Below are positions 50,764 to 62,650 of a stretch of 64,000 nucleotides of DNA, in pieces. The position numbers were made by a program, and so were the translations under genes. The notes beneath the pieces are model-generated. The model had not been told where the DNA came from, ran no database searches, and was given only the letters and a program-made list of their open reading frames with translations. Source of the stretch: Chondrilla cf. caribensis (Eukaryota; Porifera; Demospongiae; Chondrillida; Chondrillidae); the NCBI GenBank assembly GCA_964020155.1, contig OZ026559.1:3688174-3752173 (forward strand), written 5' to 3'. Within the stretch, counting starts at the first letter, position 1, and each line of letters starts with the position of its first letter.

Positions 50764-50960
50764 GGTCCGCAATGTTGTATACAACAATGTGTATATCCTT
50801 GGGTATGTCTTCCATGGATAGGTCCCAAGTGAGCACTCTTCAGGAAGTGGGTCTGTGTAGTTGATGAAGTAGGCTATGACGACACTAGATGTTTTGGCCC
50901 GATTGATGGGTGTAAAAGGCATTGAGGAGTCTTTGATAGTTGTCAGGATAAACTTGATCC
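50764..50960 (-). pseudogene. Solitary exon-1 fragment F7
   Basis: Middle of exon 1 (NRAKTSSVVIAYF, NYTDPLPEECSL, YPWKTY) with indels. The adjoining inverted repeat is partly eroded. A TA run at about 50471-50503 precedes it. The 3' flank up to 51919 carries a local duplication of the CAATTACTAA...CACAAGAA segment. Confidence 0.65.
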
Positions 50961-51919
50961 TTACTGTCATGATCATTAAATTGATGAATTAAATTTAAAA
51001 CATGATAATATCACTGATGCAGCTATAACATGCAAGCAACATAATGTCCATTGTTGGGCAGAATGAAATATTTTGTAATTCAAGTATATTATGACCAGGA
51101 TTGACCATTAATATTATTGCATACTTCACGCACATATTGCCACTTCTATACCTACCAGTCTACATCAGTTTAAATTGTTCAAAGATTTCTATAAATCTCC
51201 AATGGTATGAAATGGGAATGATTAATTATAGATGTAGATAATATAGAATGTGCCATGCAATGAATTACAATGGTTTTCTCCAATTATCGTTATACACGCA
51301 TTTAGTGACGACAGATCTGTAAATATGTCATTCAACTTTCCAGCTTATCTCTTTGAGTAGAGCATCAAATGGCATTCCATTAGAAAAAATGCTATACAAA
51401 TCCACAGTTATTACTCTATATTTTCATTTTCCATGTCAATTACTAATTATTATGATTACAGTACATAACAAGAATTATTACCAAGGCCAGAATTAGTATA
51501 CATGTGAATAATAGGTGTAGGGTAGAAGTGTGATACTGGGTATAATAATATTATATATAAGTTTAAAGTGATAGTTGATAATATTATGTATGAAAATGCA
51601 CACGACTATTATGACCTTTCTATTTTGATGGATGAAGTTTGAGTAGCCCATAAAATGGCATCCCATTGAATGCTTTGCAAATTCATGATTATGATCTATT
51701 CGTTTTCCATGTCAATTACTAACTATTATGCTTACAGTGTATCACAAGAATCATTACCAAGGTCAGAATTATATCATGTGAATAATAGGTATAGGGTAGA
51801 AGTGTGATAATGGATAAAATACGTATAAAAGTAATATTAATAGTAGATGAACATAGTATGTATGGAAATGTATACGACTATTATGACCTTTCTATTTTGA
51901 TGGATGAAGTGCAAATGAA

Positions 51920-54397
51920 TCAGTTCTCATCTTGTACATTCAACATCTGTTGTACCGTTTCTCTAACTTTTGCTCCAACTCTACGGATGATCCAAGCTCC
52001 TATTGGTAGAAGGGTATGATGTAGTACAAATATCAGAGAGGAGGAGAATGTTGGAGTCTCTTCTCCATATTTACTCAAATGTAGTACAAGTGTAATACTG
52101 AATGTTAGTGATCCAAATCCAAAGACTAGTACTGCTATGAACATGAGTAGCAGTATCTGTTGAAGTGCTTGTATTGGTGTGATTCTGTATTCCTCTTCTT
52201 TGATGAAGATTTGATCAGTAGTGAAGGGAATGGATGTTACGATGATGCATACAAACATTGCACACCACACTGTGAGAATGGCAAATCCGTACAAATGGGG
52301 ATTAACACTCACTAACAAGAGTTGAAATGGAAGACGTACTAATATACCCATTACACTCGTGTAGATCCCCCAAAGAGATGTTGTTGCAATGATTCTGTGT
52401 ACTTGTCGTTTTCTTCCGCAACATTTAGTTATTGCACTCCGTGTTTTGGGAATGGAAAATGTAATATACTTGCTGTGAATGTAAGCTGTAGCGCCACTTG
52501 TAATGAAGATGAATATGAATACTGTAATGGCTGAGGAACAGGCTTCAACTCTGTGTTCAGTGTTCCGTACTATGTTATTTGGATTACAGCCCAATGTCAG
52601 CACTTCAGCAGTCATGTAAATATTGAAGACATGAGCAAGACTTGCTACAGCCCAGAAGAACGGTACTTCAGCTTTGCTCCTACTTTGTTGTAGACTCGCT
52701 AGCCACTTTTTACCAATGCCATGGAGTATGTAAGGTGTTGCAATTGCCAATAGGAGTAGAAACATTGTCCCACTACCACGATGTGATTGTTTATGATGAG
52801 ACTGAAGATATGTATCAATCTGCAGCCTGTTATCCATATTTCTGACATCTGCTACCAGACGGTTTTCAGCAAGCCACTCAAAGAACACTCTTGTCTGTTT
52901 GCTACTGTCTTTATTCTCTGAATACCGTCCCTTCTGTAGTATTAGTGATTTGATCTGTATTTTATGAGCAATTTAATAGAATCAAAATATGATAATAATT
53001 GCTATTATTATTAATGAACATGTGATATAATTATTTGAGCTACTGTTCTGTGTAATATTTATCATGATGATGTTATAAATACCAGGTGCTATAATACAAT
53101 CATAAATTTTATACAGAAATGATAATTTATGTATACATGTCCTAATGCTTTGGACCAATTACTACTTTATTCTAGACTAAGTATAACATGTATGCAATGA
53201 AATCAAAAAGAAATGGATCAATTGTAAATTAAAACTGACCATTCTCCCTCCAAATTCATTTTGAGGTTTAAAGAATATTTTCATATACTATTTCAACATT
53301 AGTAGCTATTGATTTTATACTTGCCAGAAAGTTCGAAAGACCACCTAAATTCATTATGATCATATGTACTGTACAGTAGTCAAATAAAGATGTCATCAGA
53401 AAAATTTACATCATCAGTAATCTTTACCTGAATCACATAAATCTTGAGACACACCTATGTACACATCACAGTGACTGTTAGCATTATAGACATTCCATGA
53501 TCATTTCCAATAAAAAGGCTCATTCTTGGGGACATTTACAAACCCAATAAGAACGAATAATTAGAGCGATCGTAGCATCCAAAGCATGCTTAAGAATTCG
53601 AAGCACAAAACAAAAATGAATTTTGTGCAATGTAGTTCCAACTGGTGCAGCTGTTATTTCTTTGGGTTTGTTACAATTTGGGAACTGTAGACAATCCATT
53701 GACATGGAGTTGGGAGTTACAAAATAAGCAATGTTTAATATTTACTGTACATACTATATTTTTTGCTTAATACGTACAGTATCATGATTATCTTGCATGC
53801 AAACACCTACTTTTTTAATGCAGCAGTACACACACAGAACATATATATTAATACAAATGTGATTCTCAAACATTTACATATTATACTCACCTGTGTGGTG
53901 ACTGTACCAAGATCTCCCAATTCCTTACATTCAAATGGTATTTTAATGCAAGCAATTTGTGTAGGCAAGACAAAAGGTGAAGTTTTGTTGAACAGCTGGT
54001 AGTAGGTTACAGTTGGGAGGTATTCACCGAATTCTAGCAAGTGTAGATCTCCTACAATATTAATAATGATTTTAGTGGTCCACATGTACCAATACATGTT
54101 GTGATATGTGTTGTTTATTCCCGGGTATGTCCTCCATGGATAGGTCCCATGTGAGCACTCTTCAGGAAGTGGGTCTGTGTAGTTGGTGAAGTAGGCTATT
54201 ATTACATCAGATGGTCTAGCCCGATTGATGGGGTAGAAGGCATTGAAGAGTTGTTGATAGTTCTCAGGACAAGATTTGATGGAATTGAGAATTTCCAAGG
54301 CATCATCACAAACTTCATATTGCTTATGCTCACCACAGACCATGCCTGTAAAGACTGCTACTGACAATACCACTGTTGCAGTTACAATCATCCTCAT
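51920..54397 (-). CDS. G7: seven-pass receptor-like protein, intact with microexon
   Basis: Exon 1 is 53891-54397, the microexon 53428-53454 (27 nt, VCLKIYVIQ), and the last exon 51920-52954, starting with ATC instead of GTC after a good CAG acceptor. All joins are phase 0; product 522 aa, or 513 without the microexon. The microexon adds a cysteine. Exon 1 keeps Cys30/43/81/150/157 and the sequons NYT, NNT and NKT. Seven hydrophobic segments are uninterrupted. The KEEEYRITP loop between segments 5 and 6 is conserved with the other copies. One of three copies open in every exon. Confidence 0.8.
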
Positions 54398-54609
54398 TTC
54401 TAACATATATATATAAGTAATAAGTATATCATATTCATATTATATATTTATTACAATATGAGTTACAGAAATAGTATACAATTTAAAGTACCAGCCTATG
54501 TACGTAATAGTGTGGGGCGCCTTGAAATATCCTACTTACAGATATATTATATATATATATAATAAAAATTTAATGATTAATATGTTAAGTACATTAAGAA
54601 TAATCAATT

Positions 54610-54614
<5 letters not shown>

Positions 54615-54657
<43 letters not shown>
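54615..54657. repeat. (TA)n microsatellite
   Basis: TA run about 220 bp upstream of the G7 start, beside unrelated AT-rich sequence at 54405-54600 that is not seen at this place in the other units. Confidence 0.95.
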
Positions 54658-54659
<2 letters not shown>

Positions 54660-55499
54660 TATGTCAGTCATATGTCAGATGATGATATAACCTTTTCATT
54701 CATTCGCACATTACAAAGGAAAAACTCAAGCTGCAGCTCAGAACACTAGCAATTTTAACTAGGAGGGTCATCCGCTGTTTAAAAATGCTCATTTTCCATT
54801 TCTTATTGAGTTGCTCTTCTCAAGTTATTTTCCTTCAAAGCTAACTACCATTTTTGATTGAGACTTTCTTTGACTTAGGGTTGCTGGCACAACTAAAATG
54901 GATTGTCAATTTGTATTTGTATAACAAAGGTTGACAATCATGGCTATAAGGATGCTGTTCGCTTTCTCTGTGGGGACATTATTAGTACACAACCATTATT
55001 TAGATAATGTCCAGGAACGTTCACACTGGGTTGTCTCTCAGTAGGTGGGACAATTCCACTGGTTCTCACATATTTCACACAAAGACTTTTCCACACCTCA
55101 ACATCAATATCTGTCAAGAAGATTTCTTCCAGGATCCAACCAATAGTAGTAATGTGAATATTGAAACACACTGTATGGACAATATGTACTGTGTATGATA
55201 CTATTACATAATGTATAATTATGTATCATAGAGTAATATTATCTAAAGATAGTACACATGTGTATCACTGTAATATACAATAGTCTTAAATGTAGAATGT
55301 GTATTATTGTCTATATTAAAATATGTTTTTGTATGGCATGCATTCAGCCATAACTTGTAGAGATCTGTTTAGTCATCTGTGTTTTGCAAAATAACTTTTC
55401 AATTCAATTTTCACTAACAGTTGGTCATTTTCAAGTGCATTACGAGTCATTAGCAAAGGGTTGTTCTAAACACACATTGTACTAGAAATCAACATACAT

Positions 55500-55700
55500 T
55501 ACCGGGATGACGTCAGCTGTGAATATTACATATTACGTCATTATTTCTCCCTGACATTTTGTACTTGGTCCATCGAAGTGGAGCGATATGGTATAGCGTA
55601 ACCGGGCCATTGATCCGTCGGCCATTTTGATTGGACCATCGGGTGATCACGTGGAATTCAACAATGGCTTAGACCACGTGTTGTTTCGCGCAGTATGGAC
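55500..55700. promoter_or_regulatory. Promoter-like block upstream of G7
   Basis: TGACGTCA at 55508-55515, TTACGTCA at 55533-55540, ATTGG near 55630, and CACGTG at 55648-55653 and 55675-55680. With G1 and G8, one of the units where all five elements are complete. Confidence 0.55.
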
Positions 55701-57370
55701 AGCGATGAAGGTACGATAATTGGAAACGTCCTCTCCCATTAACGCTACAGATTGGCAGTGAGATATCCGAAAGAAAACCAATGAAGAATTCCACCATGGT
55801 TGAATTATTGTAAGTTGCTACATTGAAATTATGATTCTGTGTAAAGCATCAATTATCGGACACAACCTACCTATATTCGTAATTCCTCAATACAAATTTC
55901 TATTGGACCAGGTAATAAATTGGTCTGAAATTTGGTTCTTCGTCGCTTCTCCGCTTTGTATTGAAGTCGTCCGTAAGTTAATCCATCTAATCCGAATATC
56001 GAATATTTTCGGACACATTGTTATATCTCTAGCAGAACGATGCTACTAGCTGCTCAAGCTACGAGGATTTTACTGAGTGGAGAGCGACTACATGTAATGC
56101 TTTGTAAAACATAGTTTATTGGGATTCGGTAGGTTTCATAGTTATCGAGAAATAGCCATTTATGTGTCCGAATATAGGTGGTGTTCCTATTAATTGATGC
56201 TTTACTCTTTTTGTATTATTTAAATTTGTAAAATGTTCAACTATCATTGTCTTAGCCCCGCATTTCATTGTGAATACTATGAAAGTATGATGGAAGATAT
56301 CATGTATCTTCCCTTGTTAAATACTTTAAGCCACTGCACCGTTTTTCAGTTCATACATCCGAAAATAATGCTATAAGCTGTCACCAACTCACGTACATCC
56401 ACGATCATGGTTTTTACCACTGCTACAAGTGACCATAGATGGTCAGTCAAAAGAAACCTAAAACGGAAGGGTGTTTTTCCGTTCAATCTGCATATCACCG
56501 TAACATAAGTATAGTTAAAAGTGAATATAATTAAAATAATTATTCTAGGCACTAATAATTATTGTAAACATGGCAACTGAGTTAGAAAACTATTTGTACA
56601 CCATAGTAATTTCCATTCTTTGAGAAAATTGTAGTGTGTACTGCAGTCTTTCTGTCCCAAACTTATGTTTTTTGGGTACATGCACTACTGTTCCATCTGA
56701 TCCTCACACAGGACACTCATGCTGTCTTTCAACATGACTGTGCAGCTCCATTTGACTGTTCTGAAGTCACAATTTCAAATGGACTTGTACATAGATGTGA
56801 CTAGTTGAAAACTATATAGCAAGCTGCCATTAACGATTTAAAACATAATATTGTCATTATGAGAGATCAGCATATCATAGAGAACCTCTGTGAAGACAGC
56901 ATGCCACCATCTTATATTTGATTATTGTTCCTATGATGAGCATCCCATAATTCACATGGTCATGTGTTACTCAGTACACTCATTATGACCTATATCATCA
57001 TAGCGCAAGTGATGTTTGTTTGTTAAATTGCCTTCAAATAACAAAGACTAATGTACTAAAATAATTGGTGCGAACGTGGGCTACAATGCTACGAGCTCAA
57101 TGAGTATGAATATGAATATTAATGTCCAGTTGAAGTTACATCTCTATGTTCAGTAGTCTGTATTGTGTTATTGTTATTACAGGCTACTGTCAGCAATTTG
57201 ACTTCCATGTATACATAGTCAAATTGCAAAGCAACAGCAAAACAGAAAGTTGCTTCCTAAGCACCCCAACCTACAGTATAACTGTTGTATTTTATTTCAT
57301 TTCATTATTTTCATTTTACTTGTGAATAGTCATGCAATATAATTGTAAAGGATGGTAATTCAATGTTCCT
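55701..57370 (+). pseudogene. Decayed + strand gene relic, unit 7, internally deleted
   Basis: The first patches are present, but sequence jumps near 56517 from the ATAAGTATAGTTA patch to the region after the DYQGTY exon. The KDVAESES and DICQYGT patches are lost, and the last (MPSF-like) patch remains. Confidence 0.35.
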
Positions 57371-57882
57371 CCATTTACGTAATCACCAATTTTGAACCAT
57401 TGTGAATATTAATTTTTACATTATTAAAATACACAATAATAAATGTATAATTATTGTACTATGACTACAATAAAGAACCCTGTATTATAATACTATGTAT
57501 GAAATACCTGCAGCTACACTTTATTATTACTAAAAATTAATATTAATAAATTATTAGGTTCATTATAATATAAATACTATGGTATAATATTTTATTATAT
57601 TAAATTTTACCTATGTATATATATATAATATTATATACTTATAATATATATACATACATATACATACTATATTATGTATATAGGATCATTAATGCATTAT
57701 ATAATTATGTATATTATAGATACAATTTTACACACCCCACCATGCATCCTGCATGCACACACACACAGATCGATTTTAAATATTCATTAATAATAAATTA
57801 ATAATTATTAGAATTGATCGTGAATAGTGTGTATGTGATAGCAAATATTATATATAGTGTAATAATTGTAATAATTATTATA

Positions 57883-58089
57883 GTGGTCCGCAATGTTGTA
57901 TACCATAATATGTATATTCCCGGGTATGTCCTCCATGGATACGTCCCAAGTGAGCACTCTTAATTCAGGAAGTGGGTCCGTGTAGTTGTTGGAGTAGGCT
58001 ATGATGATACTAGATGGTCTAGCCTGATTGATGGGGTAGAAGGCATTAAGGAGTTGTTGATATATAGTTGTCAGGATAAGCTTGATTCT
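57883..58089 (-). pseudogene. Solitary exon-1 fragment F8
   Basis: Like F5 and F6 with the TATA insertion, plus a further insertion (TAATTCAGG) inside the PLPEEC region. AT-rich 3' flank to 58736. Confidence 0.7.
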
Positions 58090-58736
58090 TGGTACTGTCA
58101 TGATCATTAAATTTATCAATGATCATGACAATGGCACTGATACAGCTATGCAAGCAACATAATGTCCATTGTTGGGTAGAATGAAATATTTTGTAATTCA
58201 ATAATATGACCAGGATTGGCCATTAATATTATTGCATACTTCACACACATACTGCCACTTCTATACCTACCAGTCTACATCAGTTTAAATTGTTCAAAGA
58301 TTTCTTTGAATCTCCAATGATATAAAATGGGAATGATTAATTATAAATGTAAATAATATAGAATGTGTCATGCAATGAATTACAATGGTTTTTGTAATGA
58401 CACATTATATTATTGTTATACATGCATTAAGTGATGACAAATCTGTTTGATATGTCATTCGACTTGACAGCCCATCAAATCCATTAAAATAAATGTTTTG
58501 CAAATTCATGATCATTACTCTCTATCAAATATTTTCCACGTAAATTACTAATTATTATACTTACAGTGGATCACAAGAATCATTACCAAGGTATGAAATT
58601 AGTATGCATGTGAATAGTTGGTATAGGGTAGAAGTGTGATACAGGATAAAATTTATATATTGTAGTTGATGAACATGGTATGTATGAAAATGTATACGAC
58701 TATTATCACCTTTATATTTGATGAAGTGCAAATGAA

Positions 58737-61162
58737 TCAATTTTCATCTTGTACACTCAACATCTGTTGCACCATTTCTCTAACTTTCACTCCAACTCTA
58801 CGGATGATCCAAGCTCCTATTGGTAGAAGTGTATGATGTAGTACAAATATCAGAGAGGAGGAGAATGTTCGAGTCTCTTCTCCATATTTACTCAAATGGA
58901 GTATAAGTGTAATACTGAATGTTAGTGATCCAAATCCAAAGACAAGTATTGCTATAAACACGAGTAGCAGTATCTGTCGAAGTGCTTGTATTGGTGTGAT
59001 TCTGTATTCCTCTTCTTTGATGAAGATTTGATCAATTGTGAAGGGAATGGATGTTACAATGATGCATACAAACATTACACACCACACTGTGAGAATGGCA
59101 AATCCATACAAATGTGGATTAACACTCACTAACAAGAATTGAAATGGAAGATGTACTAATAGACCCACTACACTCATGTAGATCCCCCAAAGAGATATTG
59201 TTGTAATGATTCTGTGTACTTGTCGTTTTCTTCCCCAACATTTAGTTATTATGCTCCATGTTTTAGGAATGGGAAATGAAATATACTTGCTGTGGATGCA
59301 AGCTGTAACACCACTTGCAATGATGATGATTATGAATACTGTAATGGTTATGGAACAGATTTCGACTTTGTGTTCAGTGGTCCGCACTATGTTATTTGGA
59401 TTACAGCCCAACGTCAAAAATGCAGCAGTGAAGTAAATGTTGAAGACATGAGCAAGACTTGCTACAGCCCAGAAGAAAGGTACTTTAGCTTTGCTCCTAC
59501 TTTGTTGTAGACTCATTAGCTGTTTTTTACCGATGCCGTGGAGTATGTAAGGTGTGGCAATTACCAATAGGAATAGAAACATTCCCACGCCAGCAAAATG
59601 TGGTTGTTTATGATGAGCATGAAGATATGCATCAATCTGCAGCCTGCGATTCGTATTTCTAACATCAGCTGCTGGACGATTGTTAGCAAGCCACTCAAAG
59701 AACACTCTTGTCTGTTTACTGCTTTCTTTGTTCTCTGAATACTGTCCCTTCTGTAGTATTAGTGATTTGACCTGCATTTAAGGAATAATTAATAGAATCA
59801 AATAACTATATTTAATTTAGTTGTTATTATTTCAGCTATATACTATTCTGTGTGATATTTAATATCATGATGTTAAAAATACCAGGTCCTATAATATGAC
59901 AAATGATAAATTCACACATAAAATTTCTAATTTTGGACCAATTACTACTGTAACACAGGTATAACATGTATGAAACAAATGAGAACAAAATGTCTCTAAT
60001 GAATTATAAATTAAAATATAGAATATTAGAATATTTTGAAGTACTATTTCAACATTAGTAGCTTATGCAGATAGTTATTGATTTTATACACTTGCCAGAG
60101 AGTAGAAAGACCACGTAAATTTAATATGACCATACAGTAGTAAAATACATTATTCAGTAAAGACACCATGGGAAATTTATGCATCATCATTGATCTTTAC
60201 CTGAAGATGCATAAATGTGCACGTGGTCGAGACCCACCTATGTACACATCACAGTGACTGTTAGCATTCTAAAGACCTTCCATGATCATTTCCAATAAAA
60301 AGGCTTATTCTTGGGGACCTTTACAAGCCCAATAAGAATGAAGGAGATCGAAGAATCCCAAGCATGTTTAGGAATTCGAAGCACAAATCAAAATTATAAT
60401 AGTCAATTTGTGCAATGAAATTCCAACTGGTGCAGCTGTTATTTCTTTGGGTTTGCTACATTTGGGAACTGTAGACAATCCATTGACATGGAGTTGGGAG
60501 TTACAAAATAAACAATAATATTAGTGTACATGCTGTATTTTATTGCTTACATATCATGGTCATCTTGCATACAAATAAAGTGCACAGACAAAACATATTA
60601 TTATTAATACAAAATTTAATGAAATTTTCGAACATTTGCACCTAAATATACTCACCTGTGTGGTGACTGTACCAAGATCTCCCAATTCCTTACATTCCAA
60701 TGGTATTTTAATGCAAGCAATTTGTGTAGGCAAGACAAAAGGCGAAGTTTTGTTGAACAGCTGGTTATAGCTTATAGTGGGGAGGTATTCACCAAGTTCT
60801 ATCCAGTGTAGATCTCCTGCAATATTAATAATGATTTTAGTGGTCCACATGTACCAATACATGTTATGATGAGCGTAGTTTATTCCCGGGTATGTCCTCC
60901 ATGGATAGGTCCCAAGTGAGCACTCTTCAGGAAGTGGGTCTGTGTAGTTGGTGAAGTAGGCTATTATTACATCAGATGGTCTCGCCCGATTGATGGGGTA
61001 GAAGGCATTGAGGAGTTGTTGATAGTTGTCAGGACAAGATTTGATGGAATTGAGAATTTCCAAGGCATCGTCGCAAACTTCGTATCGCTCATGTTCACCA
61101 CAGACTATGCCTGTAAAGACTGCTACTGACAATACCACTGTTGCAGTTACAATCATCCTCAT
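58737..61162 (-). CDS. G8: seven-pass receptor-like protein, open if microexon is skipped
   Basis: Exon 1 is 60656-61162, the microexon 60201-60237 (37 nt), and the last exon 58737-59771. Numbering exon 1 from its ATG: signal peptide 1-22, cysteines at 30, 43, 81, 150 and 157, sequons at N72 and N137 (the middle one is lost as NYA). The last exon (344 aa) has hydrophobic segments near 62-80, 98-121, 141-159, 188-217, 220-245, 264-292 and 303-323. Basic loops follow segments 1 and 3, and the tail is basic (RRVGVKVRE). Skipping the microexon gives 513 aa. Including it gives a secreted form of about 199 aa whose stop lies in the last exon. Very close to G6. Confidence 0.75.
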
Positions 61163-61243
61163 TTCTAACAACGGACAAAAATTTTAATGCAATGACATCA
61201 TACAGTTGATACCAAAGCCAAGATTGACCATCTATAATATAAT

Positions 61244-61637
61244 CATAGCTGCCAACCCCCGGAAAAAGATTAGGGACATGAGACCCGCCCATTATAAAAC
61301 TTTGCATTAGATCACAATTAATATATATAATTATTGTACGTATTTGCAGACATGATGTGTACAGCTATTTCATTAAAAGACTCAAAACACTAATGTCAAG
61401 CTACTTTACAATTGTGGAGGTTGATTTTTTACAGGCTACACTCTCGCTTGGCTTGGAGGTAATTAACTATATACGTGTTAAGGTGTATGGTGTCATTTTG
61501 CCATGCTCATTATGACTACCTGGACAGCTATGAACAATCGGGACAAAGGCTGAAATAACTAATTCTCGGGTGGATCAGAGGCAAGTGGCAAAAAATTGTG
61601 ACTGTCCTGCCATTTCCGGCACAGTTTGGCAGCTATG
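61244..61637. mobile_element. MITE with CATAGCTGCCAAC ends, upstream of G8
   Basis: Third copy of the shared insertion, same site and orientation as upstream of G5 and G6, with one extra T near the right end. Confidence 0.8.
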
Positions 61638-62439
61638 TATAATATTATTTACAAGTCAGATGCTGAATAAGATATACATGTAATTTGCACATTAAGTGAA
61701 AACATGACCTTCAGCGCCGAACACTACCAACTGTTCAGCAATTTTAACTAGGAGGGTCATCTGCTGTTTAAAATCGTTCATTTTATATTTCTCATTGAGT
61801 TGCTGATCTTAACCTTCGTTATTAGTACACAAACATTATTGACATGATGTGTTGAAAATTCACACCAGGTTACCTCCCAGTTGGTGGGGCATTTCCACTG
61901 TTTTTCACACATATTTCAAATAAAGACTAACCTTTTCCACACCTAGTAATCAACATCAATATCTGTCAAGAAGATTTACTTAGGATCCAACCAATAGTAA
62001 TAGTAAATAGCAATGTGAATAATGAAACACACTGTATGGACAATAGGTATTGCAATACATATTGTCCATATAGTGTTTTAGTGTGTTTGATACTATTACA
62101 TAATGTATAATTATGTATCATACAGTAAGATTTTCTAAGGATAGTACACATGTGTAATATACAAAATCTTAAATGTAGAATGTGCATTACATGCATGTCT
62201 ATATTAAAGTATGTTTTTGTATGGTATTCATTCATCCATAACATGCACAGGTCTGTTTACCACGTTCAACTTATCATGAATTATAATAATTTTATTCAAA
62301 TGGAGCAGATATATATGTTTTGCAAAATAACTTTTCAATTCAATTTTCACTAACAGTTGGCCATTTTCAAGTGTATTACGAATCATTAGCAAGGGGATTG
62401 TTGTAAACACATATCAAACTAGAAATCAACATACATTGG

Positions 62440-62650
62440 TAGGATGACGTCAGCTGTGAATATTATAATATTATATTACGTCATGATTTCTCCCTGACAT
62501 TTTATACTTGGTCCATTGAAGTGAAGCGATATGGTATAGCGTAACCGGGCCATTGATCCGTCGGCCATTTTGATTGGACCATCGGGTGATCACGTGGAGT
62601 TCAACAATGGGCTGGACCACGTGTTATTTCGCGCAGTATGGGCAGCGATG
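62440..62650. promoter_or_regulatory. Promoter-like block upstream of G8
   Basis: TGACGTCA at 62445-62452, TTACGTCA at 62476-62483, ATTGG near 62573, and CACGTG at 62591-62596 and 62618-62623. About 1.3 kb upstream of the ATG because of the MITE. Confidence 0.55.

Noticed and set aside
53520..53705. - strand frame reading CNKPKEITAAPVGTTLHK in G7 intron 1
   Set aside because: Open only in G7 because of an extra base; other units have stops in the corresponding phase.
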